The notes under the pieces were generated by a model, which ran no database searches, was not told the DNA's origin, and saw only the letters and a program-made list of their open reading frames with translations. From NCBI RefSeq assembly GCF_014648655.1, contig NZ_BMRN01000003.1, positions 266,335-330,334 on the forward strand: 64,000 nt of DNA, written 5' to 3'. The stretch's first letter is position 1. Each line of letters begins with the position of its first letter. The DNA comes from Streptomyces atratus. GTDB lineage: Bacteria; Actinomycetota; Actinomycetes; Streptomycetales; Streptomycetaceae. Of the stretch, positions 20,034-27,375 are shown piece by piece. The position numbers were made by a program, and so were the translations under genes.

Positions 20034-20072
20034 GGGGCCGGTGTCCGCACCCCTGTGGCGGACACCGGCCCC
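20034..20072 (-). terminator. terminator after the ECF sigma operon
   Basis: A perfect 15-bp stem, GGGGCCGGTGTCCGC (20034-20048) with GCGGACACCGGCCCC (20058-20072), has a 9-base loop. It lies 24 bases past the end of the minus-strand CU044_5270 gene. Confidence 0.88.
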
Positions 20073-20095
20073 GGTTCGCGGCTACCGGTGGCGTC

Positions 20096-21076
20096 TCAGG
20101 GCTTTTCGCCCTTGGCGTCGACGACGGCGGCCTCGACCCGGGCTTCGCTCATCTTGATCTGCCCGGCCTTGAACTTCTCCGACGGAAACTTCACCTTGCC
20201 CGCGGAGGACGTGTACACGTAGTCCTCGCTGACCACGAAGCGCATCCCGGCGTAGCTGAAGTCGTGCGGGTCGAGGAGGATCTCCCGCTGTTCGTGGCTG
20301 CCGTCCTCCTTCCGGGTGATGGCAATGACCTCGCGTCCGGCGGCGTCCTTCACCAGGTGATCGGTGACGTGGACACCGGGGACGGTGGCCAGGGCGCGGT
20401 AGATACGGGCGAGGGCGGCCGGTGCGATCGGGTACGCCTCGACCATCAGACCCATCGCGCGAAAGCTGTGCTGGGCCTCGGCCTCGGGCGGGCTCTCGGC
20501 GGTGTTGCCGGTCGGGTAGAACGAGCGGACCTTCGCAAGCAGCCGTGCGGGGTCGTCGGGCAGCTCATTGGCGGCCCGGTAGACCTGACGGGACGTGCGG
20601 TAGTCGTCGTCCTTCCCGGTCTTGGCCGCGGCGGAGTTGTCGTACGGGACCCAGTTGTCGGGGACGTACGTGAAGCGGCCGGCGGCCGAGCCGTTCTGGG
20701 ACGGCTGGGCCATCACCGTCTTCGTGTAGATCCACTGGTCGTCGCGCGGCTCCGGGGCCGCCTGCTGCTTCTCCAGCACGTCGGCGGCCCGGTTCAGCAC
20801 CTCGGCCGGGCTGCTCAGCCGCAGGGTTCCGGTGGTCGCAGCGGGCCCTGAGCGGTCGGGGGCGGCGGCATCGACGAGCTGGGTGCCGAGCACGGCAGCC
20901 ACGGTGATCGCCGCTGCCGCACCGATCGAGGCGATCCGCCAGTCCGCCTTCAGCCGGCGGACACGGCGGCCCGAAGCGACGGTCTCTGTAAGTCGCATCC
21001 GGCCCGGGGCGAGTGCGGAACGGTCAGGGACAGGCGCGTCCGCGCGCAGCTCCCGCAGCTGGGTCATTTCGTCCAT
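20096..21076 (-). CDS. CU044_5270 family protein, sigma-factor partner
   Basis: A 326-residue protein of the actinobacterial CU044_5270 family, usually encoded just behind an ECF sigma factor. An N-terminal cytoplasmic stretch of about 46 residues precedes one membrane span (IASIGAAAAITVAAVLGTQL). A large outer domain follows with QWIYTKTVMAQPSQN and later ALATVPGVHVTDHLVKDAAG. The topology is that of a membrane-anchored regulator, so an anti-sigma or signal-sensing role is plausible but unproven. Its start lies 13 bases inside the sigma gene, indicating coupling. Confidence 0.85.
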   Translation of the reverse strand: MDEMTQLRELRADAPVPDRSALAPGRMRLTETVASGRRVRRLKADWRIASIGAAAAITVAAVLGTQLVDAAAPDRSGPAATTGTLRLSSPAEVLNRAADVLEKQQAAPEPRDDQWIYTKTVMAQPSQNGSAAGRFTYVPDNWVPYDNSAAAKTGKDDDYRTSRQVYRAANELPDDPARLLAKVRSFYPTGNTAESPPEAEAQHSFRAMGLMVEAYPIAPAALARIYRALATVPGVHVTDHLVKDAAGREVIAITRKEDGSHEQREILLDPHDFSYAGMRFVVSEDYVYTSSAGKVKFPSEKFKAGQIKMSEARVEAAVVDAKGEKP

Positions 21077-21699
21077 GACGGGGTCAGCTCCATGACGTCG
21101 GGCGTGAACGAGGGATCCATGTCGAGCGCCTCACGGACCTTGCGGCGGGCGCGATTGAGCCGGGACCGCACGGTGCCGAGCGGGATGCCCAGCGCCTCGG
21201 CGACCTCCTGGTACCCGAAGTCGGCCCAGGCGACGAGCAGCAGCACATGGCGGTCGCCGGGGGAGAGCGAGGCGAGCGCCCCGGCCAGCGGCGCCTGCGC
21301 GGCGATCCGGTCGTCGGAACGGTCGCTCCAGGACGCGGCCACCGGGTCCTGACCGGTACGGGCCAGGGCCCGCAGCCCCCTTTCCTCGCTGCGCCGCTGC
21401 TTGCCGATGAGGTTCGCGGCGATGCCGTACAGCCAGGGGCGGGCGTTGCGATGCGTGCGGTCGTAACGGCGCCGGGAGCGGAAGGCGATGAGAAAGGTCT
21501 CCGCCGTGATGTCGTCCGCCGCGCCCTCCCCGAGGCGGCGGGCGACATAGCGGTGGATGTCCGGGGCGTGGCGGTCGTAGAGCCCGGCGAAGATCTCGGG
21601 ATGCTCCAGCGACTGTGCGACGACCTCGGCATCGTCGTCGGGGCTGGCTGGTGGTCCGGTCACATCGGCTCCTGGGGGCTCGGCGGATGAGCGTGTCAT
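21064..21699 (-). CDS. ECF RNA polymerase sigma factor
   Basis: Region 2 is seen in IFAGLYDRHAPDIHRYVARR, ITAETFLIAFRSRRRYD and ARPWLYGIAANLIG. Region 4 is seen in LLVAWADFGYQEVAEALGIP with the helix-turn-helix GTVRSRLNRARRKVREAL. From the chosen ATG at 21699 the length is 211 residues; an in-frame codon at 21732 would add 11. The gene overlaps the CU044_5270 gene by 13 bases and lies 30 bases behind a small membrane-protein gene, so the three may form one operon. Confidence 0.92.
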   Translation of the reverse strand: MTRSSAEPPGADVTGPPASPDDDAEVVAQSLEHPEIFAGLYDRHAPDIHRYVARRLGEGAADDITAETFLIAFRSRRRYDRTHRNARPWLYGIAANLIGKQRRSEERGLRALARTGQDPVAASWSDRSDDRIAAQAPLAGALASLSPGDRHVLLLVAWADFGYQEVAEALGIPLGTVRSRLNRARRKVREALDMDPSFTPDVMELTPSWTK

Positions 21700-21728
21700 C
21701 CCTTGTTGCCCGCAGGGCGCGGAAAGGT

Positions 21729-21956
21729 TCACAGGATTTCGGAGTGCCTTGGCGCGAGGACTCCGGTGCGCCGGTCCGGTGCCATGTCGGTGCCGACCGG
21801 TCGCGGGCCGTCGGCACCACGGACGAGGGGGCAGCCGTCCCGCTTGTCGCGGCCCCTGCGCAGGGCGATGAGCAGGACCAGCGGCGAGACGATCAGCAGC
21901 CGGATCAGGATGATCGTGACCGCGTCCGGGTTCGGTTCCTCCAGCTCCATGAGCAT
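21729..21956 (-). CDS. small single-span membrane protein
   Basis: A 75-residue protein starting MLMELEEPNPDAVTIILIRL, with one membrane span (about residues 12-30) and an Arg-rich cytoplasmic side (LRRGRDKRDGC). GGGAGG lies 12 bases before the ATG, with a second ATG six bases further in. No family recognised. It precedes the ECF sigma gene on the same strand and is divergent from the secreted hydrolase gene. Confidence 0.6.
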   Translation of the reverse strand: MLMELEEPNPDAVTIILIRLLIVSPLVLLIALRRGRDKRDGCPLVRGADGPRPVGTDMAPDRRTGVLAPRHSEIL

Positions 21957-22115
21957 GGCCTCACGCCTCCCGCCTTCACCCGACGGTGGCACTCGACGCG
22001 GCCTGAACCGCGCCCGGTCCAGGAGGCCCTCACCCATCCGGTGAGGGCCTCCTTGTTACGTGCCCGTCATGTGCCCATGGAGGCGCGATCACGCGGGGCC
22101 GGAACAGTGCCACGC

Positions 22116-23630
22116 ATGAACACGAGCATGCGCGTGAACATGAACATGAACCCGAACAGGAACCCGAACACGAGACGGCGGGTTCTCTCCGTACTCCTGG
22201 CCCTGTCCGCCTCCACGGCCCTGGCCGTCCCCGGCGCGGCCGCCGCCCCGGAGCCGTCCGGCGCCACCGCCCCTGCCTCGCCGATCAGTTGGGGCGCCTG
22301 CCCCAAGGGCGATCCGCCCTACCCCGACCCCAGCCCGAAGGCGCAGTGCGCGACGGTCGAGGTGCCGGTGGACTGGTCGAAGCCGAAAGGCCCGAAGACC
22401 GGCATCTTCGTCGCCCGGTACCGGGCCACCGACCCCGCGCGGCGGATCGGTGTCCTGATGTCGAACCCCGGCGGCCCCGGGGTGCCCGGGGCCGATGACG
22501 CGCTGTACGCGGACGACCCCGTCGGGGGCTACTCCCCGGCCATGCTCCGCCGCTTCGACGTGATCGGCTTCGACCCGCGCGGTATCGGCCGCAGCCAGGG
22601 CGCCCGGTGCGACGAGACGATCCTCGGCTCGATCCCGGCCCGCCCCCACGACGCGGCCGAATTCGAGCGACTGCGCACCCTGAACGGCCGGCTGGCGGCC
22701 AGCTGCCTCAAGCGGACGGGCCCGCTCGCGGCCCATATGGACGGCGAGAGCGTCGCCCGCGACATGGACGCGATCCGCGCCGCCCTCGGCGAACGCCGGA
22801 TCAGTTTCCTCGGCCATTCCTACGGCACCTTCCTCGGCGAGCGATACGCGCGCCTGTTCCCGGGGAACCTCCGCGCGCTGGCCCTCGACAGCGCGATGGA
22901 CCCGGACCGGCCGGACGCCGAGCGCTACCTCACCGACAGCAGCGTCACCCTTGACAACACCCTGAAACGGCTCGCGGACTGGTGCGTGAAGGACGCGGCC
23001 TGCGCGCTGAAGGGCCAGGATCTGACGGCCGTCACCGACCGGCTGTTCGCCCGCGCCGACGCAGGCACACTTCGCGAGCCGGGCCCGAACGGACCGACGC
23101 GGACCACGGTCGACGCCGACCGGCTGTCCGACTTCCTCACCGACCGACTCCGCGTCTGGGCGCCGGAGAGTGCGGCGCAGCAGTTGGCCGCCCTGCAGAC
23201 CGGAAAGGGCGAGGTCCAGTGGTCCGGCGGCAGCGATGACCTCGCCACGCGACTCGTGCTGTGCCGGGACTACGACTTCCGCATCCGCGACTACGCCCAG
23301 TACCGGGCCATCCGCGAGCGGGTCGCGAAGGCCGCCCCGCACGTGCGCCACAGCAGTCAGGCCCTGGACTTCGTCCTCGGCTGCCAGGGCTGGACCATGC
23401 CGCCGAAACCCCGGCCCGCCCAGGCCGAGGGCGGCCTCCCGCCCGTCCTCGTGGTCAACGCCACCCACGACCTGGCGACCCCCCTGGTGGGCGCGCGCCG
23501 TATGGCGCACGCCTTCCCGGAAGCATCCCTGTTCACGATGGACGTCGTGGGCCACTGGCTCTACCGCCGGGGCTCCTCGGAGGCCGCGATGCGGGTGATC
23601 GACACCTACCTGACCAGCCGCAAGGGCTGA
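22116..23630 (+). CDS. secreted alpha/beta hydrolase, S33/tripeptidyl aminopeptidase type
   Basis: A 504-residue exported hydrolase. The N-terminus has an unusual Asn/Met-rich stretch (MNTSMRVNMNMNPNRNPN), then RRR and a signal-peptide core ending in VPGAAAAPEP. The catalytic triad is visible: Ser in FLGHSYGTFLG, Asp in NATHDLATP and His in VVGHWLYRRG. The oxyanion region SNPGGPGVPG fits the SlpD/SlpE/TAP family, which removes tripeptides from protein N-termini outside the cell. It stands alone and divergent from the sigma operon. Confidence 0.88.
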   Translation: MNTSMRVNMNMNPNRNPNTRRRVLSVLLALSASTALAVPGAAAAPEPSGATAPASPISWGACPKGDPPYPDPSPKAQCATVEVPVDWSKPKGPKTGIFVARYRATDPARRIGVLMSNPGGPGVPGADDALYADDPVGGYSPAMLRRFDVIGFDPRGIGRSQGARCDETILGSIPARPHDAAEFERLRTLNGRLAASCLKRTGPLAAHMDGESVARDMDAIRAALGERRISFLGHSYGTFLGERYARLFPGNLRALALDSAMDPDRPDAERYLTDSSVTLDNTLKRLADWCVKDAACALKGQDLTAVTDRLFARADAGTLREPGPNGPTRTTVDADRLSDFLTDRLRVWAPESAAQQLAALQTGKGEVQWSGGSDDLATRLVLCRDYDFRIRDYAQYRAIRERVAKAAPHVRHSSQALDFVLGCQGWTMPPKPRPAQAEGGLPPVLVVNATHDLATPLVGARRMAHAFPEASLFTMDVVGHWLYRRGSSEAAMRVIDTYLTSRKG

Positions 23631-23717
23631 ACCGGAAGGGGTGCGGCGTCGCGGTCGCAGTGGACTTCGATCAGGAGGCCGACGACCGTCCGTGAACCGC
23701 GCGTGGCCACCCGGTGG

Positions 23718-24602
23718 CTACTCCATGAGCGGCGGCCCGCCCGCTTCCCCGCAGTCGCGGCAGTTGCCGGGGGCGGGGGAGCGGAAGGCGCGGTCGCAGC
23801 GGTCACAGTTCTGGAGGGGGGTGGGCTGGTGAACGGGGACGCGCGGCGGTGGGAGGAGGTGGGTGAGGCGGTGGCGGAGGAGTTTGGCGGGGCATTTGAG
23901 GGGGTGGGGGAGGTTGGTGGTGAGTGCGTGGCGGAGGGCGGTGGGTGTGGCGCCGCGTTCGAACCAGGTGGCTACGGCGGGGGCGAGGTGGTGGACGTCG
24001 CTCTCGGTGAGGGTGAGTTGGGGTGTGTGGTGGTGGAGGTCGGTGAGGAGGGTGAGGGCGGCGTGCTGGTGTTGGGGGAGGGGGTTGCGGGGCTGGGGAA
24101 GCGGTGGGGGCGGGGGTTTGGGCGCGGTGGGGGCGGGGATGCAGGGTGGTTCTGCTGGCTGGGGGTCGGGTGCCGGGGCCGGGTGGGCGGGCTTGGGGCG
24201 TCGTTTGGGTGCGGGGACAGGGCGGGTGTTGGTGGAGCCCGGCTGGTTGTAGGAGCAGGTGCGGGTGATGACGCGGCCGTCGGGGAGGCGTTCGCGGGTG
24301 CGTTTCAGGTAGCCGTGGGCTTCCAGTTCGCGCAGTGCGGCGGCGATGCGGGCCTCGCTGTCCGGGAAGCGTTCGGTGAGGGGTTTGATCCCGATCTTCG
24401 TTCCGGCGGGGAGCGACTGGATGTGGGTGGCGAGGCCGATCGCGAGGAGGGAGAGCTCGCGGTGCTGGGCGAGGTGGTTGCCGACGACCGTGAAGTGGCT
24501 GGTGTGGCGGGAGTTGATGTGTACGACACCGGATGACGGCGTGGCGTCCCCGCGAACGGGAGACGGGGCGCGCGAGGGCGCGCTAATCTGCTGGGTATCC
24601 AT
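23718..24602 (-). CDS. helix-turn-helix protein with C-terminal Cys motif
   Basis: The start MDTQQISAPSRAPSPVRGDA at 24602 follows AGGAAGAAG; upstream in-frame codons read through the promoter region. The 294-residue protein has an N-terminal winged-helix-like region (HFTVVGNHLAQHRELSLLAI, then TERFPDSEARIAAALREL and GYLKRTRERLPDGRVITRT). A Pro-rich linker, a second helical domain and a C-terminal CDRC-x(11)-CRDC zinc-ribbon-like motif follow. Such proteins recur in Streptomyces, often beside whiJ-like genes; their role is not known to me. Confidence 0.82.
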   Translation of the reverse strand: MDTQQISAPSRAPSPVRGDATPSSGVVHINSRHTSHFTVVGNHLAQHRELSLLAIGLATHIQSLPAGTKIGIKPLTERFPDSEARIAAALRELEAHGYLKRTRERLPDGRVITRTCSYNQPGSTNTRPVPAPKRRPKPAHPAPAPDPQPAEPPCIPAPTAPKPPPPPLPQPRNPLPQHQHAALTLLTDLHHHTPQLTLTESDVHHLAPAVATWFERGATPTALRHALTTNLPHPLKCPAKLLRHRLTHLLPPPRVPVHQPTPLQNCDRCDRAFRSPAPGNCRDCGEAGGPPLME

Positions 24603-24739
24603 CGGGAAGGCTCTTCTTCCTCGGTGGTCAGGCCCTCGATCGGGATTGAGAGTCCCGGCCGGGGGCCGACGCATGTCTGGGGTTGTGGGGGCGAGCATAT
24701 GCCTGCCAACCGGGCGAAAACCCAGCTGAGTTGGCGATC

Positions 24740-24755
24740 TCACCCGTGTGGGTGA
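24740..24755. repeat. short inverted repeat upstream of the HTH gene
   Basis: TCACCC (24740-24745) and GGGTGA (24750-24755) flank GTGT. It lies 138 bases upstream of the minus-strand HTH gene start, inside a 299-base gap without any gene, and could be an operator. Confidence 0.4.
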
Positions 24756-24825
24756 TGGGGCCCGTGTGTGCCCTGCGTGAGGCCGGGGTAGGGGGTGGGG
24801 TTGGGTTGGGAGGTTTCTTCTCTTC

Positions 24826-24844
24826 AAAGCCTTAAAAGCTTTTT
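24826..24844. other. AT-rich palindromic element
   Basis: AAAGC-CTTAAAA-GCTTT (24826-24842) contains the perfect palindrome AAAAGCTTTT (24834-24843) and runs into five T residues. It is a striking AT island in GC-rich sequence. It could be the promoter/operator of the minus-strand HTH gene or a terminator. Confidence 0.5.
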
Positions 24845-24901
24845 ACGTCGGGGCCCGCCGGGTCGCGGTTCACCGGGACGTGACACACCGGGTCGCGACT
24901 G

Positions 24902-25321
24902 TCACGATCCGGTGAGGGCCACTTCCGCCCAGACGGTCTTGCGGGGGAAGGGGCCGACCTGCACGCCCCACCGGATGGCGATCGCCTCGACGAGCAACAG
25001 CCCGCGTCCCGCCTCGGAGTCGTCGTTCCGCTCCGGGAGGCGGGGCAGCACGTCCCCGCGAGCGTCGGCGACCTCGATACGGAGCGTGTCCCCGGTGACG
25101 GTCAGCATGATGCGGAAGTCCCGCCCCGGCACGTACCCGTGCAGCGCGGCGTTGGACGCCAGCTCGGCGATGACATGCCCGGCGTCCTCCAGAGGCAGCC
25201 CCCAGGCGCGGAGTTGCTCGGTCGCGAGGAGCCTGGCGAGTCGGGCACCCCGACGGGTGGCGGAGAGCTGCACGGCGAACTCGCCGTTGCGGGCACGCGG
25301 TTGGGTGATTTCTCGGTTCAC
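24902..25321 (-). CDS. ATP-binding (HATPase_c) protein, RsbW/AbaA-like
   Basis: A 139-residue single-domain GHKL ATPase resembling anti-sigma/serine kinases. The N box is in VIAELASNAALHGYVPG and the G1-like motif in IEVADARGDVLP. The G2 region is SEAGRGLLLVEAIAIRWGVQ. It is transcribed divergently from an XRE-DUF5753 gene followed by a DUF397 gene, the arrangement of the WhiJ/AbaA-type loci of Streptomyces development and antibiotic control. The target protein is unknown. Confidence 0.9.
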   Translation of the reverse strand: MNREITQPRARNGEFAVQLSATRRGARLARLLATEQLRAWGLPLEDAGHVIAELASNAALHGYVPGRDFRIMLTVTGDTLRIEVADARGDVLPRLPERNDDSEAGRGLLLVEAIAIRWGVQVGPFPRKTVWAEVALTGS

Positions 25322-25373
25322 GTCACTCAGCGTGGCCGGAGATGCCTACTCTGAACAGTAATGACGTGCGTAC

Positions 25374-25388
25374 GGACAGTGACTGTCC
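25374..25388. promoter_or_regulatory. candidate operator of the WhiJ-like regulator
   Basis: GGACAGT-G-ACTGTCC is a perfect 7-1-7 palindrome in the 144-base region between the ATPase start (25321) and the XRE start (25466). A further TCTGTCC half-site follows near 25412. This is a likely binding site for the XRE protein, but that is inference. Confidence 0.55.
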
Positions 25389-25465
25389 AGCGGTTGTACG
25401 GGTCTGTCCATCCGGTACGGCGTCGAGCGCGAATCGGTGCGGGCACGGGTGGAGGCGGGTGTCGT

Positions 25466-26338
25466 ATGGCGGACGAGGACAACCGGGGCAACGGAGACAA
25501 CACGGCGGACGGCCCTGACTGGGAGTTCGACGTCGAGGACGACTCGGGCGCGGTGATCGCGGCGGTCGGCCGGCAGATCCGGTTGTGGCGTGAGGCGGCC
25601 GGCCTGCGTGCGGCGGAACTGGGCACTGCGATCGGCTACGGGGAGAACCAGGTCTACAAGGTGGAGGCCGGGAAGCGTATCCCCAAGCCGGAGTTCCTGG
25701 ACAAGGCGGACGAGGTCCTGGGTGCGGGCGGCAAGATCGCCGCGATGAAGCAGGACGTGGCGGAGGCGCGGTACCCGAAGAAGGTCCGTGACGTAGCGAA
25801 GTTGGAGGCGGGTGCGGTCGAGATGGGCGCGTACGCCAGCGATGTTGTGGACGGCCTCCTACAGACGGAGGAGTACGCCCGCGCCTTGTACAGGGAGAGG
25901 CGTCCCCTGTACACCGAGGACCAGATGGATCGCCTGGTTGCCGGGCGCATGGCGCGCCAGTCGGTTTTCGAGCGACGCCCTGCCCCGCTGCTGACGTTCG
26001 TCCAGGAAGAGGCGACGCTGAGGCGGCCGACCGGAGGCAAAATGGTGTTGCGCAGGCAGCTCGAACACCTGCTAGAGCTGAGCGCGTTGAGGCATGTCGA
26101 GATCCAGGTCATGCCGACGGATACGGAGGAGCATGCGGGGCTGGCCGGCTCGCACCGGGTGCTTAAGCTGAGTGATGGAACGGCTGTGGGGCTCAACGAG
26201 GTTCAGCTCACCAGCCGACTGATCGCTGATCCGAAGGAAGTCCAGATCCTTGAGATGCGGTACGGCCTGGTCCGATCCCAGGCGCTCACGCCTCGGTTGT
26301 CGCGGATCTTCATCACGAAACTGCTGGGAGAGACATGA
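25466..26338 (+). CDS. XRE-family regulator with DUF5753 domain (WhiJ-like)
   Basis: The ATG at 25466 follows GGAGG by 10 bases and gives MADEDNRGNGDNTADGPDWE, an acidic N-terminus. The helix-turn-helix lies in VGRQIRLWREAAGLRAAELG and GENQVYKVEAGKRIPKPEFL. The C-terminal half is the DUF5753 domain (YASDVVDGLLQTEEYARALY, then RQSVFERRPAPLLTFVQEEA and HVEIQVMPTDTEEHAGLAG). Length is 290 residues. The last four bases overlap the DUF397 gene (ATGA), so the two are co-translated. Homologues pair with specific DUF397 proteins. Confidence 0.92.
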   Translation: MADEDNRGNGDNTADGPDWEFDVEDDSGAVIAAVGRQIRLWREAAGLRAAELGTAIGYGENQVYKVEAGKRIPKPEFLDKADEVLGAGGKIAAMKQDVAEARYPKKVRDVAKLEAGAVEMGAYASDVVDGLLQTEEYARALYRERRPLYTEDQMDRLVAGRMARQSVFERRPAPLLTFVQEEATLRRPTGGKMVLRRQLEHLLELSALRHVEIQVMPTDTEEHAGLAGSHRVLKLSDGTAVGLNEVQLTSRLIADPKEVQILEMRYGLVRSQALTPRLSRIFITKLLGET

Positions 26339-26541
26339 GTGCCAAGCCCTTGGCCGGGGAGCTGCCCGGGCTGACGTGGTTCAAGAGCAGCTACAGCACC
26401 AACGATGGCCCTTCCTGCGTCGAGGTCGCGGAGACCGCGAGCACCATCCACGTACGCGACTCCAAGAACATCCCCGGCCCGCACCTCGGCTTCACGCCGG
26501 ACGCGTGGGCGGAGTTCGTCACGTACGCCTCCAGCAACTGA
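26335..26541 (+). CDS. DUF397 small protein
   Basis: A 68-residue DUF397 protein. LTWFKSSYSTNDGPSCVEVA and VRDSKNIPGPHLGFTPDAWA are the hallmark segments. DUF397 partners modulate the XRE-DUF5753 regulator encoded immediately upstream, and the start overlaps that gene by four bases. A strong terminator follows. Confidence 0.93.
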   Translation: MSAKPLAGELPGLTWFKSSYSTNDGPSCVEVAETASTIHVRDSKNIPGPHLGFTPDAWAEFVTYASSN

Positions 26542-26560
26542 CCACCGCGCCCACGAACGC

Positions 26561-26597
26561 CCGCCCCGTTCCCCTTCCTCCTGGGGGAGCGGGGCGG
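26561..26597 (+). terminator. terminator of the WhiJ-like operon
   Basis: CCGCCCCG-T-TCCCC (from 26561) pairs with GGGGGA-GCGGGGCGG (to 26597), giving 13 of 14 possible pairs with a short loop. It lies 20 bases after the DUF397 stop. Confidence 0.85.
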
Positions 26598-26676
26598 TCA
26601 CGTTGCCGACCGTCAGTGGTCGCCTCCACAGCGGGTGGATGCGGCGACCGTGGGTGGGATCGGCTCGTGGTTCGAG

Positions 26677-27276
26677 TCAGCCGGCCCGGAGCAGGGCGTG
26701 CAGCTCGGCGGTGTCGATGATGTGGGCCCGTGAGGGGAAAACTTGATGGAGCAGGACGTTGTGGACTTCGGTGTCCGGGTCGGCGACGCCGTCGGACAGG
26801 ACGTAGAGCTGGTAGTCGCGGTCGGCCGCGTCGATGACGGTGGACAGGACGACGCCGCTGGTACTGATGCCGGAGACGACCAGAGTGGTGATGCCGCGCT
26901 CGCGCAGCTGCTGGTCGAGGTCGGTGGTGGACATGCCGCCGTAGCGGATCTTGCGCACGACGATGTCGCCGTCCTGGGGAGCCAGGCGCTCGTGGATGGC
27001 AGCGGCAGGGTCCTCGTGGTGCATGACGCGGTGTCGGGCCAGTGGGGCGAAGGACTTGTTGATGGCCGGGATCGCGTCCCAGTCGGCCTCGGTGAAGCCG
27101 ACGCGTACGTAGGCGATGGTGCCGCCGTTTGCACGGACGTCGGCGATGGCCCCTTCCACGCGACCGAGCAGGGCTTCGCAGTCCCCGCCTTCGGACAGAA
27201 GGGCCAGGATCGCGGGCTGGTAGTCCATGACGAGAAGAGCGATGTGCGCGGGGTCAAGTGCGGGGGCAGTGCTCAC
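26677..27276 (-). CDS. isochorismatase-like hydrolase lacking the catalytic Cys
   Basis: A 199-residue member of the cysteine-hydrolase/isochorismatase fold. Asp18 (LLVMDYQ) and Lys109 (VVRKIRYGG) of the usual Asp-Lys-Cys triad are present. The motif that normally carries Cys reads GISTSGVVLST, placing Val142 at the nucleophile position. A GVVLST subgroup exists in other bacteria, so this may be a distinct activity rather than decay. It follows the MFS gene on the opposite-reading side of the same accessory block; substrate unknown. Confidence 0.87.
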   Translation of the reverse strand: MSTAPALDPAHIALLVMDYQPAILALLSEGGDCEALLGRVEGAIADVRANGGTIAYVRVGFTEADWDAIPAINKSFAPLARHRVMHHEDPAAAIHERLAPQDGDIVVRKIRYGGMSTTDLDQQLRERGITTLVVSGISTSGVVLSTVIDAADRDYQLYVLSDGVADPDTEVHNVLLHQVFPSRAHIIDTAELHALLRAG

Positions 27277-27375
27277 GCGGGTGTTCTCCTTGCTGGTGGT
27301 GTGCCTGGTCGACGCGGACGCGTACCGGCGCGGACCAGCTGCGGCCTGCGGGCTTCAGCGGCGAGTTGCGGGGTG

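Noticed and set aside
18308-20851. Open frame of more than 800 codons on the plus strand across the DUF389, coaA and CU044_5270 genes
   Set aside because: It is antisense to three well-identified genes and has no recognisable protein motif; long antisense frames are expected in DNA with G/C at third codon positions.
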